64,000 nucleotides of DNA from Amia ocellicauda. Lineage: Eukaryota; Chordata; Actinopteri; Amiiformes; Amiidae. A model generated the notes under the pieces. The model saw nothing but the letters and a program-made list of their open reading frames with translations. It ran no database searches and had not been told where the DNA came from. Shown here one piece after another: positions 47,765 through 60,174 of the stretch (position 1 is its first letter; every line of letters starts with the position of its first letter). The stretch lies in assembly GCF_036373705.1 (NCBI RefSeq), contig NC_089856.1:12381001-12445000 (forward strand). The letters run 5' to 3'. A program made the position numbers and the translations under genes.

Positions 47765-49110
47765 TAAGTAGTTACAACCCTTTTATGTACATGGAAGACC
47801 AGACCACAAGATTCTGCCACTTTGCCAGCCAGCTTGGCCTTCAAGTCAAAATAAAGCATCAAGTACACAGAATTAACACCTCACAAACCATTTGTGATTG
47901 CATTTGATCCTGCTCAGAAATGGCACTGTGTCTGTTTGACTCCAACCAACCAGGTTCCATGATCTGTTTTTTTTTATGTAGTTTTCTCAAGTGGATTCTA
48001 AAAGGTGTGGGTTGGAAGCCAACGCCATGGGATATGAGTTGTGACACAGGAGCCGTTCTGCCTAAGAGTCCCAGATCCACATTTTGAGCTAGAATCCCAA
48101 TGTATAAGTATCCTAAAAAGGTCTGGGGAGTAGAGTTGCCACAATACCCATATTTCTGTTTTTGATTATTGAATTGTTATTTTCCCACGATTATGATTCC
48201 TATGATACAATATTTAAATGAGTTCACGGTGGCACCAAACATTTAATCCTATTGGATAATGAAGCTTAATTTTTGTATAAATGTTCATGTTTCAGGGCAT
48301 CTGGGTTAGTCCCAGATTGAAGCTGAACTTATATACAAAATGTATATGATCTAGTGAATAAAAGGATGCCCTTTTAAACAAACAATCAGAGTGATACAGG
48401 AAAGGAAGGGGAAACGGATATGTGCTTAATATATACTTGAATAAGTGCTCAGAGTCAACATATTAAACAATTATCTGAATTGTACAAGTAAATTCAATAT
48501 ATACATGACATGAATCTTTCATATTGCGCTAAGATGAATGTGGTAAAAGGACAGGAAGGGTTTCTAGACAATCGGGGAATCAGTCTTCTCCCAGAAATAA
48601 TTGTATTACAGCATTATAGGGGAATGCATCATTATGTATACCCTAAAACAGTAAGTGAGCAGTCATATTAAATGATACATAGATTTTATTTACAACATTT
48701 ACAGGATGGGGGGTATTGAATATACTTTTTGTAGAAAAGAGCCACGTTGTCAGAATGTTATTTTACATATGTATGAATATCTCAGCCACAAGAAAATCTG
48801 GTCAACTCCTGATCCTGGGAGCCAGGAAAACTGCACCAGAAAAAGAGAATATCAGCCCGTTTCAAGATGTCACACATCTCTCCTCAAGTGTCTCACACTA
48901 TGGGTTAAATAAATACATTATAGGAGGATATATTTTTTATATTGCATTCATTTACAATATATTATTATTATATATTATATCCATACCTACAAGGACAGGT
49001 GAGGTAGCTACATCGACCTGTGCAGGATTGGCAACATCTTTAAATCAAGAAGCTGAGAGATGGATGTAAAAATTTCTGAAGGTCATTTGTAGTAGTCTTA
49101 ACAGCCTAGA
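47765..49110. other. Intergenic, nothing recognised
   Basis: Beyond the edge of the inverted duplication. Short frames here show no domain. Confidence 0.4.
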
Positions 49111-49119
49111 CATAATCAT

Positions 49120-49735
49120 TTATTCTAATCTGGCTTTTGATAAGCATATCCACAATATTACAGAAGTTGAATTTAATAATTTACTGAACAGTGCTCCCTT
49201 TTGCCCTTGACTTATTCAGGAAGATAAACTGATTCATGCCTTTGTTTTCTCTTGTTTAGACTACTGTAACTCTTTGCTTGCTGGTGTGTTTAAGAACTCC
49301 CTAATAAAACTGCAATATGTACAAAACACAGAAGCGAGACCAAATTGTCTGACCATATCACTCCAGTCCTAGTTAGGCTACACTGGCTTCCAGTGGAGTT
49401 CAGAGTGAAATTACAAATCCTGGTTTTAGTTTTTAAGGTTCTTCACAGGTTATCTCAGTGAGTTGTTGGTCACATATATTCCCTTGTGTAGCTTACAATT
49501 ATATGACACTGGCCTGTTGATGGTTCCAACTAAGAAGCAGTGTTCCTTTGGGGACAGAGTCGGTTTTGCTCCATGGCTGTGGAACGATCTTGCAAAGTTC
49601 ATAAGGGACAGAGATTCTGTAAGCACTTTAACATCTAAATTGAAATATTTTTTTTCTGATGTCTTTAAATGTTTGAGTTCACTGTATGTATTGCCCTGTG
49701 CAGTCCTTTGGGATGTATTTGAAATAAATGATTAT
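49120..49735 (+). pseudogene. L2-type LINE 3' fragment
   Basis: Decayed C-terminal region of a non-LTR retrotransposon protein. It reads roughly FSCLDYCNSLLAGV, LHWLPVEFRVKLQILVLVFKVLH, then a GDRVGFAPWLWNDLAKFIRDR block, the usual order after the L2 reverse transcriptase. Frames are broken. It ends near GAAATAAATGATTATTATT, typical of L2 tails. Confidence 0.75.
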
Positions 49736-49739
49736 TATT

Positions 49740-51369
49740 TACATTATTTGAATGTATTGTTTAGCTGATGTAGGAGTGCTGCTGCAGGGGAATGCAGATT
49801 AGTGATTCATTTCTTGCTAAACAGCTATTATGACTAAAGTTATTGCATTTAATTTCCTTTACTGTATTGTGCTTCTTGAAGTGAGTATATTTCGTGGCAA
49901 CTGCCAGCCACCCCGGGTAAGGGTGCATCTGCTGATAAAAGTAATCAATCTGTGCTACAGGTCTGCTACCTGTGCGACAGTATGGCCCCCTGACTTTCAG
50001 CCTTGTGGGGGCGCCCGTGCTCTATCTGCATGTTACAGGACCAATGCATTCAAGAGCGAGGTTTATTCTCACCATAGATGGCGATACTTTGTAGAAAGGG
50101 TTGACTGCTATATTTCCAATACCAGCAGAGGGCGACCCAACCCAGGTCATTATGTTATGTTCGGCTTGTACCGACAGTTGTTAGTCACTCAAAAGGCGAG
50201 ATCAGTCAGCGATTGGCTTATATATACTGCAGGAAAACTAAAATTCAATTCTGAACACATTGCATGCGGAATAGTGACGTAGGAGGACACTCCGCTGTTC
50301 TCCCTCTCCATCTCAAACAGACCGCGTTCAAAATGACGTGTAGACTACATCAATCGCATTTTATTAGGCTTACTGTTTATTTCGGCGGCTGATATCCGTA
50401 CGTGTATCACAACATGTGACCTCCTATAGTTGTTGTTTATAACAGAAAAAAGCAAGTGTAAGATTTATTTTATTTTATTTTACAAAAGTGACTAGCTGTT
50501 GCATACTCCAGGTCATATCTGCATATCACGACGTCAGATCTGTGACGTGTAGCTGAAAACAAGTTCGTAGAATCTAGACGTATGTTTCATAGATTATAAT
50601 GACAAATATATCCGTTGGAGGCTGATAGCCTGGGATGAAATAAATAATACAATAAGACGCAGGTATGTGTGTATTTACGCCCCACCCATTCCCAGGCAAA
50701 ATAACTGTTTATCAGTATATTTGGGTAATGAGCGAAACCACTTTTCATTGGTTGACATCTGCACATACTGCAATATTTAAATGATTATTTCAATGCAGGT
50801 ATACTGGACTCTGCAGTGTATGGAATTACTTTGGGTTTGTCTCTATGCAGCACTTTTACAAGCAAAGTACTTTATGTTTTTTTTAATTTTCATTGTGGAA
50901 GTACTCAACAGTTATACACACAACACATGTGGATAAAACACACTGGAAATGTAGCTATTTTTTTGCCTGAACTATACCATGTAGCCTTGTACCTGCTCCA
51001 TATAAAGTCTAATATAAAGGTCTTGACACCAGTTCCCCTAATCAAGCCCAGGCTCTGACTCCCAGTTCACTGAAGGCTTGAGCTACTGCACTGACCTTCT
51101 CCAGGGTTTGTCCTTCAGGTAGGACTCAAAGCTGCGGTTGTCAGGGAGTCTGCGGCCAAGGCAGTTCTTTCAATGCGTACCTCACCCCACCTGCTCCGAG
51201 ATGAAAACCAAACTTTTATAACAGGGTGTGTGTGTGTGTGTGTGTATGTGAATGATCGAGCATGGAGTGGGAGTGATCGTTGTATAGGTGTAAATTGAAA
51301 ATGAGGAACAGAGGATAAGAAATGACAGCACAACAGGTGTATAATCTCATATTTTTTTAATATATATCT

Positions 51370-51404
<35 letters not shown>

Positions 51405-52910
51405 CTCCTATGTAAGAAGAAATAGTAGTAGTAGAAGAAAAATAATGTACAAAATATACAGATATAATGAGGGGCAGACAGAAGAGGGTGGCGGGCAGAA
51501 AAACTCAGTTGTGTGGGGGGGGGTGAGTTCAAGGTCCAAGGAACACATGTGGAAAGTGTGCAAGGTTTTTCTAACGCAGTACAGCAGGAGCGAATCCTTG
51601 CCCCTTCCCCAGTGCCACTTCCCACTGGAATCCTAAGTTCTTTGCTCTTGGTTCTGATCCAGAATTCCCAATCCAGTGTCACACAGCAGAGTCATCATGG
51701 TTTGTGTGTGTGTTGAGGGGGAGGTGGTGGGGGTGTTAACAAGCAAAAACAAATACATTTACAAAAAAATACAATCCCACAATTCCACACAGCTGGGGTA
51801 CAATTGACAAGACTACTGATGAGCGCCAGTGTAAATATGGAAACTCTAGTGACCCTGCTCTCCTATCCCTCTTTCCCCTATAGACATGCACACAAACACT
51901 CAATCACACACACAAACGCAATGACTCAGCAGGACAGGTGATGAACAGGCTCAGCAGACTGCATTCAGGGCACTCATTATCTAAAAGAATCGCAAATCCA
52001 ATTAAAGTAAAAAGCCACATCGCCTGAAATCTCGTTTTGTTTTAATGATTATTATTAATTATTGATTAAACAGTTTCCCCGATTTGTGCTGAATATGTGT
52101 TACTGTCACATTAGGGTAGCCTGTATGTGTGTATTCAGGGGTTGGGCATATACAGTGCTATATACTGTGTATCTTATATATATATTTACATATATAAATA
52201 TAAATACATACACGCACATTTACATGCATCCATACATATATTCCCTTCTGTTCTACACTGTGCTGGAGCAAACCAGTGTTGTCTGACTAAGAGGGAGGCC
52301 AGTTAACAATATCTGCTTCCTGATCCCATGGGTGGGTGTGAGGATGTGGAAGGGCTGGAAACCAAGGAGAGCAGGAATGAGAAATGCCAGAGGAGTGCAT
52401 CTCTGCATATAGTTTGGTCATTTTTTGTAGTTTTTTTGCATTTCCCCCCCCCCAAGTCTGTCGATCTACAGTGGAAGAGTCTGTCTATGCAGAGCTGACA
52501 GTATGTGGAGGTGAAAGGGAGTGGGGTGAGGCTCGGGGGTGCTGGGGGTGAAGGGTGTTACATTTTAGGAAGAGGCCTCCCCCCATCCCCACTGCCCCTT
52601 GGGATCCCCCTTTACTCAATAACTGGCAGGTTGTGGGTGATATGAAGTGGTCCAAACGGAGTCAGTGTCCCAGTAACAAATGTTACCATGAGCATTACCA
52701 GTGCAAAGGCAAAGCAGCTACATTGTCCACAGCAGCCACAGAGTGTCCCAGGGGGTCGTGGGTGTCAATGTTACCCACAATTCCCTCTGCCCACAAGGTC
52801 TAGTTCTTTTCATCATGTATATATTTGTTGATGGGTTTTTGCATGGGGTTTTTTGGTTGTCTGTCTTTGCCAAGGGGGAGAGCGGGACTCCGGAAGTGCG
52901 AGGTCAGGGG
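49740..52910. other. Intergenic or 3' flank of the receptor gene
   Basis: No coding region recognised. Simple repeats: GT run at 51225-51247, AT-rich runs at 51355-51402 and 52165-52205. The part closest to 52919 should hold the 3' UTR of the receptor gene, but I could not place its poly(A) signal. Confidence 0.4.
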
Positions 52911-52918
52911 TTGAGAGT

Positions 52919-55660
52919 TCAAGGGTCGATGCGGAAGGCCAGGAGCTTGTCGGAGTGCTGGTTGTTGAGGGTGCGCAGGTCAGGCAGGCGTAGCAGAAGC
53001 TTGGGGAATAGGGCGGTGTCGTGAGGGCGCCGCCGCGTCACCAGCGAGCGCAGGGCCCGGATCAGGCTCTCCTGCAGCTGCTCCACGGCCCCAACCTCCA
53101 CGATCCCTGAGCGGTCTGACAGAGAGAGAGAGAAAGAGAGAGGGGTGGAGGTTAGGCTCTGGTACGACTCCTGAAACCCATTTCTTCCTTGCTCTCGATT
53201 TGTACTGTGTATTAGGTGCCACATTTCTTGCTTTCTTCCAGTGTGAGAGAAATTGTGCAATTATCATGTTCAACCTGTGTGGGAACCCTGTGCAATGTGG
53301 TTGGGATGTTCCATGTGCATGTGGTAAGATGTGTTGGCGGTGTTTTTGTGTTGCCCTGTTGTAAGTGCATGTAGTTAATGTGTTCATTTGGTATGTACTT
53401 AGTGTGTTCAATGCCCAAGTAGCCAGTATGTTCAGTGGCGTGTAGTTAGCATGTTCAGTGCATGGCTGGCGTGTTTCCTCACCTGCTGAGACCAGCACCA
53501 CGGCCATGAAGAGCGCCATCTCATCGGCCTCCAGGCCCAGAGCGCCCAGCTTCTCGCTGAACTCAAACATGGCGTCCAGCAGAGAGCCCATGCCTAGCGC
53601 CCTCAGTGCCGCCAGAGGGTACGTCTGCCCGTTAAGAAAGGTCAGTGTGCGCTCCTTTGGGCTGAACAGGGAGCAAAACCGCACCATCAGCACCTGGACA
53701 GGAGAGAGAGGGTGAGAGGGGGTTAATATAACACGCTGAGAGTTAAAGGGGTGAGACAGTGAGAGTGTATCAGACAGGGCACGGCGGGGAGCGAGAGTGA
53801 GAGCATCAGTATGTGAGTGTGTGAGTTTGTCATTGTTTCAGGGTGCGAGAGCATCCGTGTGTGAGAGTGGCAGTGGGGCAGCAGCAGCAGTCAGTACCTG
53901 GAATGTCCCGGCCTTCAGCAGCATGACCTGGTCCTGCTGGCTGAGGTTCTGGAACCCTGGGATGCTCTTGGCGAACTCAACCACCTCCCGCACAGCTGGC
54001 GTGAAGCAGCGTGAGAATGACTCCCACACCTGCTGGCTGGACTGGCCTGCCCCCGACACTGGACACGCGTTCAGTGGACACGCCTGGAAGAGAGGGAGTA
54101 AAGGGGAGAGAGAGTGAGAGACCAACCTATACCTGGGGTGCCACAACCCTTTCATACTTAACAGGATGTCTTCAATTCTTGATTTTTTGGGCTGGCCGAG
54201 GCATAAATTGAATGAGGTCAGATTATATTGGGGGGATTCTGGATTTGCTTGATTTATTAAACTATTTTCCTTTCATTTTCTATATACGTTTTGAAATAAA
54301 TAATCTGTTGTCCATTGGATGTTGACCAAATAAATCAATCAATCAATCAATCAGACAATCAGAGACACAGAGAAACTGAGAAACCAAAGAATCCCAAACT
54401 TACCAGAACTTTGGCTCTGCCCCCAATCCTCCAGGGGCACGAACTTTGACCCTGAGTCCCACCCAGCGTGTAGCCATTGTAATTGGCCGGGTAAGTGGAA
54501 GGAGTTGTTCCCACACCGTGGCTCTGATTGGATGAGGCAGTGGTTGAGTAGCTGTAGTGGCTGTTGTCAACGAATTGGAAAGTGGGGCTGTTGTCTCGGT
54601 GGGCCATGGGGCAGCGGGAGACAGACTGGTAAGACTGGGGGTAGGAGGGGTAACCCTGGGGTGGGTACGAAGTGGGCTGGGGGTAATTGGACTCGGGGTG
54701 GGGGCTGTTTTGGTAGGAGGCGGCGTGGTTGCGATTGTTGTTGTTGTTGTTGGCGGCTCTCTTCCCAAGCCTGTCCTGCCCGTTCACAAAGATGTCACGG
54801 TAGGCCCTGGAGATGGCACCGATCGCCTCCTCTGATTGGCTGTCCTCCGGGCTGGGTGGGGCCTCAGGAGGGGAGGAGTCAATGTCCATGGAAGCTGATT
54901 CATTGAGGCTGTTCATGTAGCTCTGCATTTCATCCAATAACCTCTGCTTCTCACGCTTTGGGATCCGCCCAAAACGCACAGCTGATAGAGAGGGAGACAG
55001 CGAGAGAGAAGGTATTAGACCTGCTATTCATAATATTATTATTAATTCTAATAATAATACATTCAGGGTTGGTGCATCTTTCACCACCATTGTATAATTC
55101 CGGTTTTAAATAAAATTAAATTTCAGAATTGTTAAAACTAGAATCTGTATGAAAGGCAATAGCAATAATAATAATAATAATAATAGGAATATATTGTGAT
55201 TGAATGCTTGCTTAGATTCAGATGAGGGGTAGCAGCTCTGCTTGTGATGGGAGAGCCTGTGTGATAGAGCTGTGCTTCTTCTGTGTACAGCAGCTCTCCT
55301 TAATCGCTAATTTTCTGAACCAGAGACCCCCCCCCCGCCCTCCTCCTCCTCATCAACCACCCCCCATATCACCACTCCAACCCCCCCATCCAAGAATAAC
55401 TGTCAGCTGGAAGAGCTAATAATAGCCTACTACTACATATGCTTAATCTCTCTCGCTCTCTCTCTCTCTATCTCTCTCTCTCTCCCAATATCGCAAAAGT
55501 AGGTCAGTGGGGCAGATGCAATGTGATGTCATTGAAAATGCAACAGGCTGAGAGAGACAGAGAAGAAAGAGGGAGGAATAGTGGAGAAAAATTGAGGAAA
55601 ATAATGCAGGTGGGTTAGGCAGAGAAAGAGAGAATGAGAGAAAGCCAAGGGGCATGGAGT

Positions 55661-55698
<38 letters not shown>

Positions 55699-58603
55699 GA
55701 AGAAAGGCAGAGGAAATAGCTGAGCCTTTGAGAGGGAGGGAGATTTGTGGGCCCTGGTGTGGGTGGGGGGCTGGGTTACTCTAGGTTGAATTAGAGGGCT
55801 TTAAATGTTAACTAACATTCATTTGCTTTTATGCCCTTCGTTTTTGGAGAGAAGGAATTAAGGAGGGACAGAGGGAGGCAAGGGGGGGGAAGTGGTTTCA
55901 AATCTCTCCCACACATTTACCAAACTACATAAACACACACAAACCCCCCCCCCTTAAAAAACCCTGCGTTATCTACAGATCTGTACGATTCAGAGGAACG
56001 CAATCAATCTACACACATCCTGTGCCTGTCTGTCCTAGTTTTTTCAGTATCTGTCTCTCTCACTCTCTCTTTCTCTATCTACCAGCTCTGTCCTGCACAC
56101 TGACCCGTTGAAGTTCCCTGCAGACATGAGCAGATGGAATTCTGGAATAGATTGTCTTCTAGAACCCAAAGGAACAGAATGTATTGTCCCTTTCTATCTT
56201 CATATATAATGTATGTATATATAAAGATATACTCCATATACTGACATAGATATGCACACTGGGGTGTGTGGGGTTTTTGTGGACACCACTACTACTTATC
56301 TGGTTACAGCTAAGAATTTTTCAGTATCCAGTAACCCCCAACCCTGACTAAGCATGATACCATATATAGGGCTATAGAACTATAGGGGTTCAACAAGCTT
56401 TCTTAAGACATAGAACTCTGCATATGTATACATATATATATTTATTTACTTGTACGTATATTTGAGAATGAGAGATATCTGCAGAGTAAGGCAAAGAGAC
56501 GGGGGGGTAGTGTGAAAGAATAGAAGGAGATATAGATCCATGTCTGCATTGAGTATTTATATCTATACATCAATATGTATTTGCATATAAAGACACACAC
56601 ACACATAAAAACCACCTAAAAGAAATCAGGGTGTTTTATTTTATGTGGGGTGCTGGCCGTTTTGCAAGACTTCCTGTTTTGCAGTGTTAAGAGTAAAAGG
56701 GTTTCTAGGTTGCGGTTTGTTCGGTACGCTTGGAGACGTGGCGGTTTGCGTGTGCACCCCCTGTATCTCACCTCCCCCCCTACCCCCCGCACTTCCGACC
56801 ACAATAACTGTCAACTGATTTTAAAAAAAGATAACCCCCCCATGGGCCTCTATGCTCGACACATTCACATTCACACAGTCAGACTGCGTCTGCACCCCCC
56901 GGAAGTTTCAGGACAGATTTGCAAACACTACAGTAAAAACAAAACAATGACGAAAAGAGGGAAAAAAAACAGAGAAAAGAAAATACTTTTGAGGTCACCT
57001 CGAAATAGTTTGTGCTGACGGTGTGAAAAGTCTACGCTTTCACACTGTGTCTGGGAGCTGCATGCTCTGTCGAGAGTGAAGCCCCCCTTGTGTTGAGGGG
57101 TTCGAGGAAGGGATGGAGAAAGAAAGAGAGAGCGAGAGAGAGTGAAAGAGAGACTGTTTTGCAGCGCTTGCTCTGGTTATGGTGATACGACTTCGTAGGA
57201 GCTTGTATACCTTCATTAATTCTACAAAAGGTTAAAAACTGTGAAGCAGAGTAATCAATGATGGCCTCTGTTCTAATTTCCTAAAAATAACTCCTGCTCT
57301 TGCTCTCGCTGGGAAGGACTGATGGCTTTGGGGACTACACAGCTTCTAAACTCATAAATCACTGTCCCTGAGAGAGAGTGAGAGAGGGAGGGGAGGGGGG
57401 CAGAGAGGGAGGGAGGGAGAGAGAGGGAGGAGGAGAGAGGAGGATGGAGAAAACTGACAAGGAGGGAGGGGAGAGAGAGAGGGCCAGAAGGCAAGGAAAA
57501 GGGCAAAAGAAAGAGTGAGAGAAGATAGAAGGGGATGAGTAAGGGTTAACAAGAGAAATAGAAGATAGAAATAGCAGCGAGAGAGAGAAGGGGGAGTGGG
57601 AGAAATTATTTTGCTATAGTACAGATCTGAGATGCAGTCTACTGTGCATTATTGGCCTACAGATCCATCAGAGATGTAGTGATCTGTAAATCTAATACTC
57701 TTCCAATACTCAGTTTGTAGTATTATCGGCACCATTCAAACCACAGTCAAAGGGCCCAGCTCCACGAATTTCAGCTCAACACGGATTTTGTGCCACTTAG
57801 TTGGAGGCTATTTGGAGCCCTACAGAAACATGGTGTGGATTTTCTCAAAGGCCGTGTCTCTCTGAGGAGGGGGTGGGAGAGTGAGTCAGAAGCAGAGGGA
57901 GGAGCTGTGGGCATCGCCACCCACTGCAGGGCGCTTGGCACGGTGTGATGCCTAGCTGCCCAGATGGCAATTCTCGAAAACATGTTTTTACAAGCACATT
58001 CTGAGGAACTGGGGCACCGCAAAAAAAACAACCACCCATCAATACCCCCTTTTCCAACCCCTCCTGAAAACAAACAAACCACGAAAGAAATCACAGTCAA
58101 GGCTGTTTCACTGAACAAATTAACCATGCCAAACCAAACCCAGATCTGGCCCAGAAAGCTAGCTAAAGCAATCAAGCAGGGGTTGACTGTCCCGGAGACA
58201 GCGCTGTAGTGGCATCGGGGTGTACGGGTGTATGGGCCCAAGGTGGCACTATTCTCAGAGAGTTCCCCAACATTACCAGGGTAACCAGAAAGGCACTGCT
58301 CAGAGCGAGTCCTATAATGGAGGCTTACCGTCTCGGGACATGCCCACGGACAGGCACTTCTTGAAGCGGCAGTGCTGGCAGCGGTTGCGGTTCATGCGCA
58401 TGATCAAGCAGTTCTCGTTCTTCACACACATCTTGTAGTGGATGTTCTGCTGGATGCTGCGCCGGAAGAAGCCCTGTGAGAGACACAACAGGCAGGGGTG
58501 TGAGTACTTGGGTGGGGGCAGAGGGAGGGCCTAGGCACAATCCCAGTTGTAGTGTAGCTGGAAAGACTACCCCAGTGCTACCCCGGCTCTCTCTCTCACA
58601 CAC

Positions 58604-58673
<70 letters not shown>

Positions 58674-60122
58674 TCTCCCTCCATATCTCTCACCTTGCAT
58701 CCTTCACAGGCATGTACACCATAGTGGAATCCTGAAGCAATGTCACCACACACTTTACACAGCAGCACCATGCCTCCAGTCTCTGATGGATGGAGAGAGG
58801 GAGAGAGAGGGAGATAGATTTAGAAAATTAAATCTAAAGATACCCGCAGATTGTATTAAACATGCCATATGGACAAAGAACCTGATGCAACTATAAACAG
58901 ACAGTAAGGTACACAGAGGGACAGACAGACAGACAGACAGACAGTCAGATGGACTCACTTGTGAAGGTGCCAGTCACTCTACAGGGCTTCTTAGTGCAGG
59001 GGGGGTGCGAGTGCTGTGCTTGGGGATGATGAGGGGCAGATGCGGGAGGCCCCACATCAGGGAACTGGAAGACTAGTTTGGGGGAGGGAGGAGTGCCTCT
59101 GCCACCACCCCGCTGCTGCTTCAGCACCCCAATCTCAGTGAAGGTGACCTCCTCTGGGGACGAGGGCTGCGAAGAGGGAGACTGGGTCTGATACCCACTG
59201 GAAGGGCTGCCAGGGCTGGGGCTGGCACTGCCCGCTGACCCTGCATACAGAATTACACCTCCTGCAATACAGAGAGAGAGGGAGACAGTGAATAAATGGG
59301 TTTATTATCAAGGTTACCAAATATCTACCAGACAAGATAGCTGACTAGATTAATTGTATGTTCTGTGCTTTCTTTACAATCTTCTTTGCACTGCAGGCAT
59401 CTGCTCCTTAAAGCGACAATGTAATCCAAAAAGCCAGGCTTTACATTTAACCCAGTTGAACTTTGTAACCTTGTGCAAAGAAATTAAAGAAAGAAGACCT
59501 TGCATTGGCTGAAATTAAATGCATCACCCTCGCAAACGCACACATGTACCCAACTATGCATTTCTTAATCCTCTGCGTTTTAGCCTTATACGAAATATTG
59601 TATTTATAAATGCAAACTTTTGCTTCACAGGACCAATTAGTATTAGTAGCCTTCCTGTAATTAACATTACAGCTGTTAACTGTGCTTCCGCTTGCTGCTA
59701 AGGGCTAAAGCACTATTTATTGTAATGCATTTGTGTATTAATTTATTGACGTGTAAAACTAACTGAGCACTGCGTTTCTGTAATGTAATCTCTCATTCAA
59801 CTCAGCTACGCAGAAAAATATGTTAATGTTAAGTACATAGTTATGAACGCGAAACTGTGCCAATTGAGCTCCAAAGTCCTCTCATCTCATCTCTCTCTCT
59901 CTCTCTCACTGCATGCCTCATTCCCCCCGCTCTCTCTCCTCCCTCTTTCCATTCCTCTACTCATGCGTTGCGGATGAGCTTAGACACTGCCTCACGTGTA
60001 CCAGCGCTGGGGCTCCAATAATAGCGCAGCTCCCCTGGCGACGCGCCCGGAGTATGGAGAGCTGGCCGACACCTGACCGGCGGCTCACATGGACTCCTGA
60101 CACAGTTACCGCCTTGACTCAT
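52919..60122 (-). CDS. nr1d4: Rev-erb family nuclear receptor, about 573 aa, probably nr1d4
   Basis: Haem-binding transcriptional repressor that binds RORE sites as part of the circadian clock (known for the family). Coding exons: 60110-60122 (tentative, MSQG), 58959-59261, 58694-58782, 58329-58473, 54404-54981, 53898-54083, 53483-53693, 52919-53115. All splice phases agree. The A/B region begins [17 protein letters not shown] as in NR1D proteins. The DNA-binding domain has eight zinc cysteines (CKVC...CEGC and CVKNENC...CQHC), P-box CEGCKGFFRR and the extension [19 protein letters not shown]. The ligand-binding domain starts at ACPLN and ends [16 protein letters not shown] without helix 12, as in all Rev-erbs. 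Cys of ACPLN and His of NNQHS match the haem ligands of human Rev-erbs. Family assignment is firm. The nr1d4 call rests on linkage to alpha-tubulin and on the [21 protein letters not shown] finger, and is less certain. Confidence 0.85.
54404..54981 (-). other. Hinge exon of the receptor, low-complexity
   Basis: 193 codons rich in Asn, Ser, Pro and Tyr, with a run of six Asn and repeated YP/PQ motifs. It starts with the T/A-box extension of the DNA-binding domain and ends just before the haem-ligand exon. The conserved [15 protein letters not shown] stretch corresponds to the V.RAHR.IF motif in other Rev-erb hinges. Confidence 0.8.
55440..55492. repeat. CT microsatellite in intron 4
   Basis: Interrupted CT run. 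A further GA run lies at 55661-55692. Confidence 0.9.
55496..55506 (+). promoter_or_regulatory. Perfect RORE in receptor intron 4
   Basis: AAAGTAGGTCA fits the Rev-erb/ROR monomer consensus WAWNTRGGTCA at every position. The intron (54982-58328) is otherwise low-complexity, with several purine-rich runs near 57119-57160 and 57370-57480. Confidence 0.4.
58608..58671. repeat. CT microsatellite in intron 3
   Basis: About 32 uninterrupted CT units only 23 bp from the donor of the first zinc-finger exon. Confidence 0.95.
58919..58944. repeat. GACA microsatellite in intron 2
   Basis: About six GACA units, close to the donor of the A/B exon at 58959. Confidence 0.9.
59993..59998. promoter_or_regulatory. 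CACGTG E-box near the tentative first exon
   Basis: Palindromic E-box 110 bp downstream of the proposed first coding exon. NR1D genes are driven by CLOCK:BMAL1 through such sites. A second CACGTG lies at 63680-63685. Confidence 0.3.
60110..60122 (-). other. Tentative first coding exon of the receptor
   Basis: ATG AGT CAA GGC G followed by GTAACT. This gives MSQG and then joins in phase 1 to GGVILYAG, matching the way NR1D2 starts (short leader, then GGVI). An in-frame upstream ATG lies at 60135-60137. The donor is moderate, so other first exons further upstream are possible. Confidence 0.4.
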
Positions 60123-60149
60123 TCGGCTCAGCCACATTCCGCAGTGCTG

Positions 60150-60172
60150 TGTGTGTGTGTGTGTGTGTGTGG
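60150..60172. repeat. TG microsatellite upstream of tentative exon 1
   Basis: Roughly eleven TG units. Confidence 0.9.
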
Positions 60173-60174
60173 AC

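Noticed and set aside
49830-50282. 150-codon plus-strand frame
   Set aside because: No recognisable domain, unusual composition, no promoter or poly(A) context; probably chance.
54505-54906. Long plus-strand frame opposite the receptor hinge
   Set aside because: It is the antisense of a low-complexity coding exon with good splice sites and NR1D motifs; no domain of its own.
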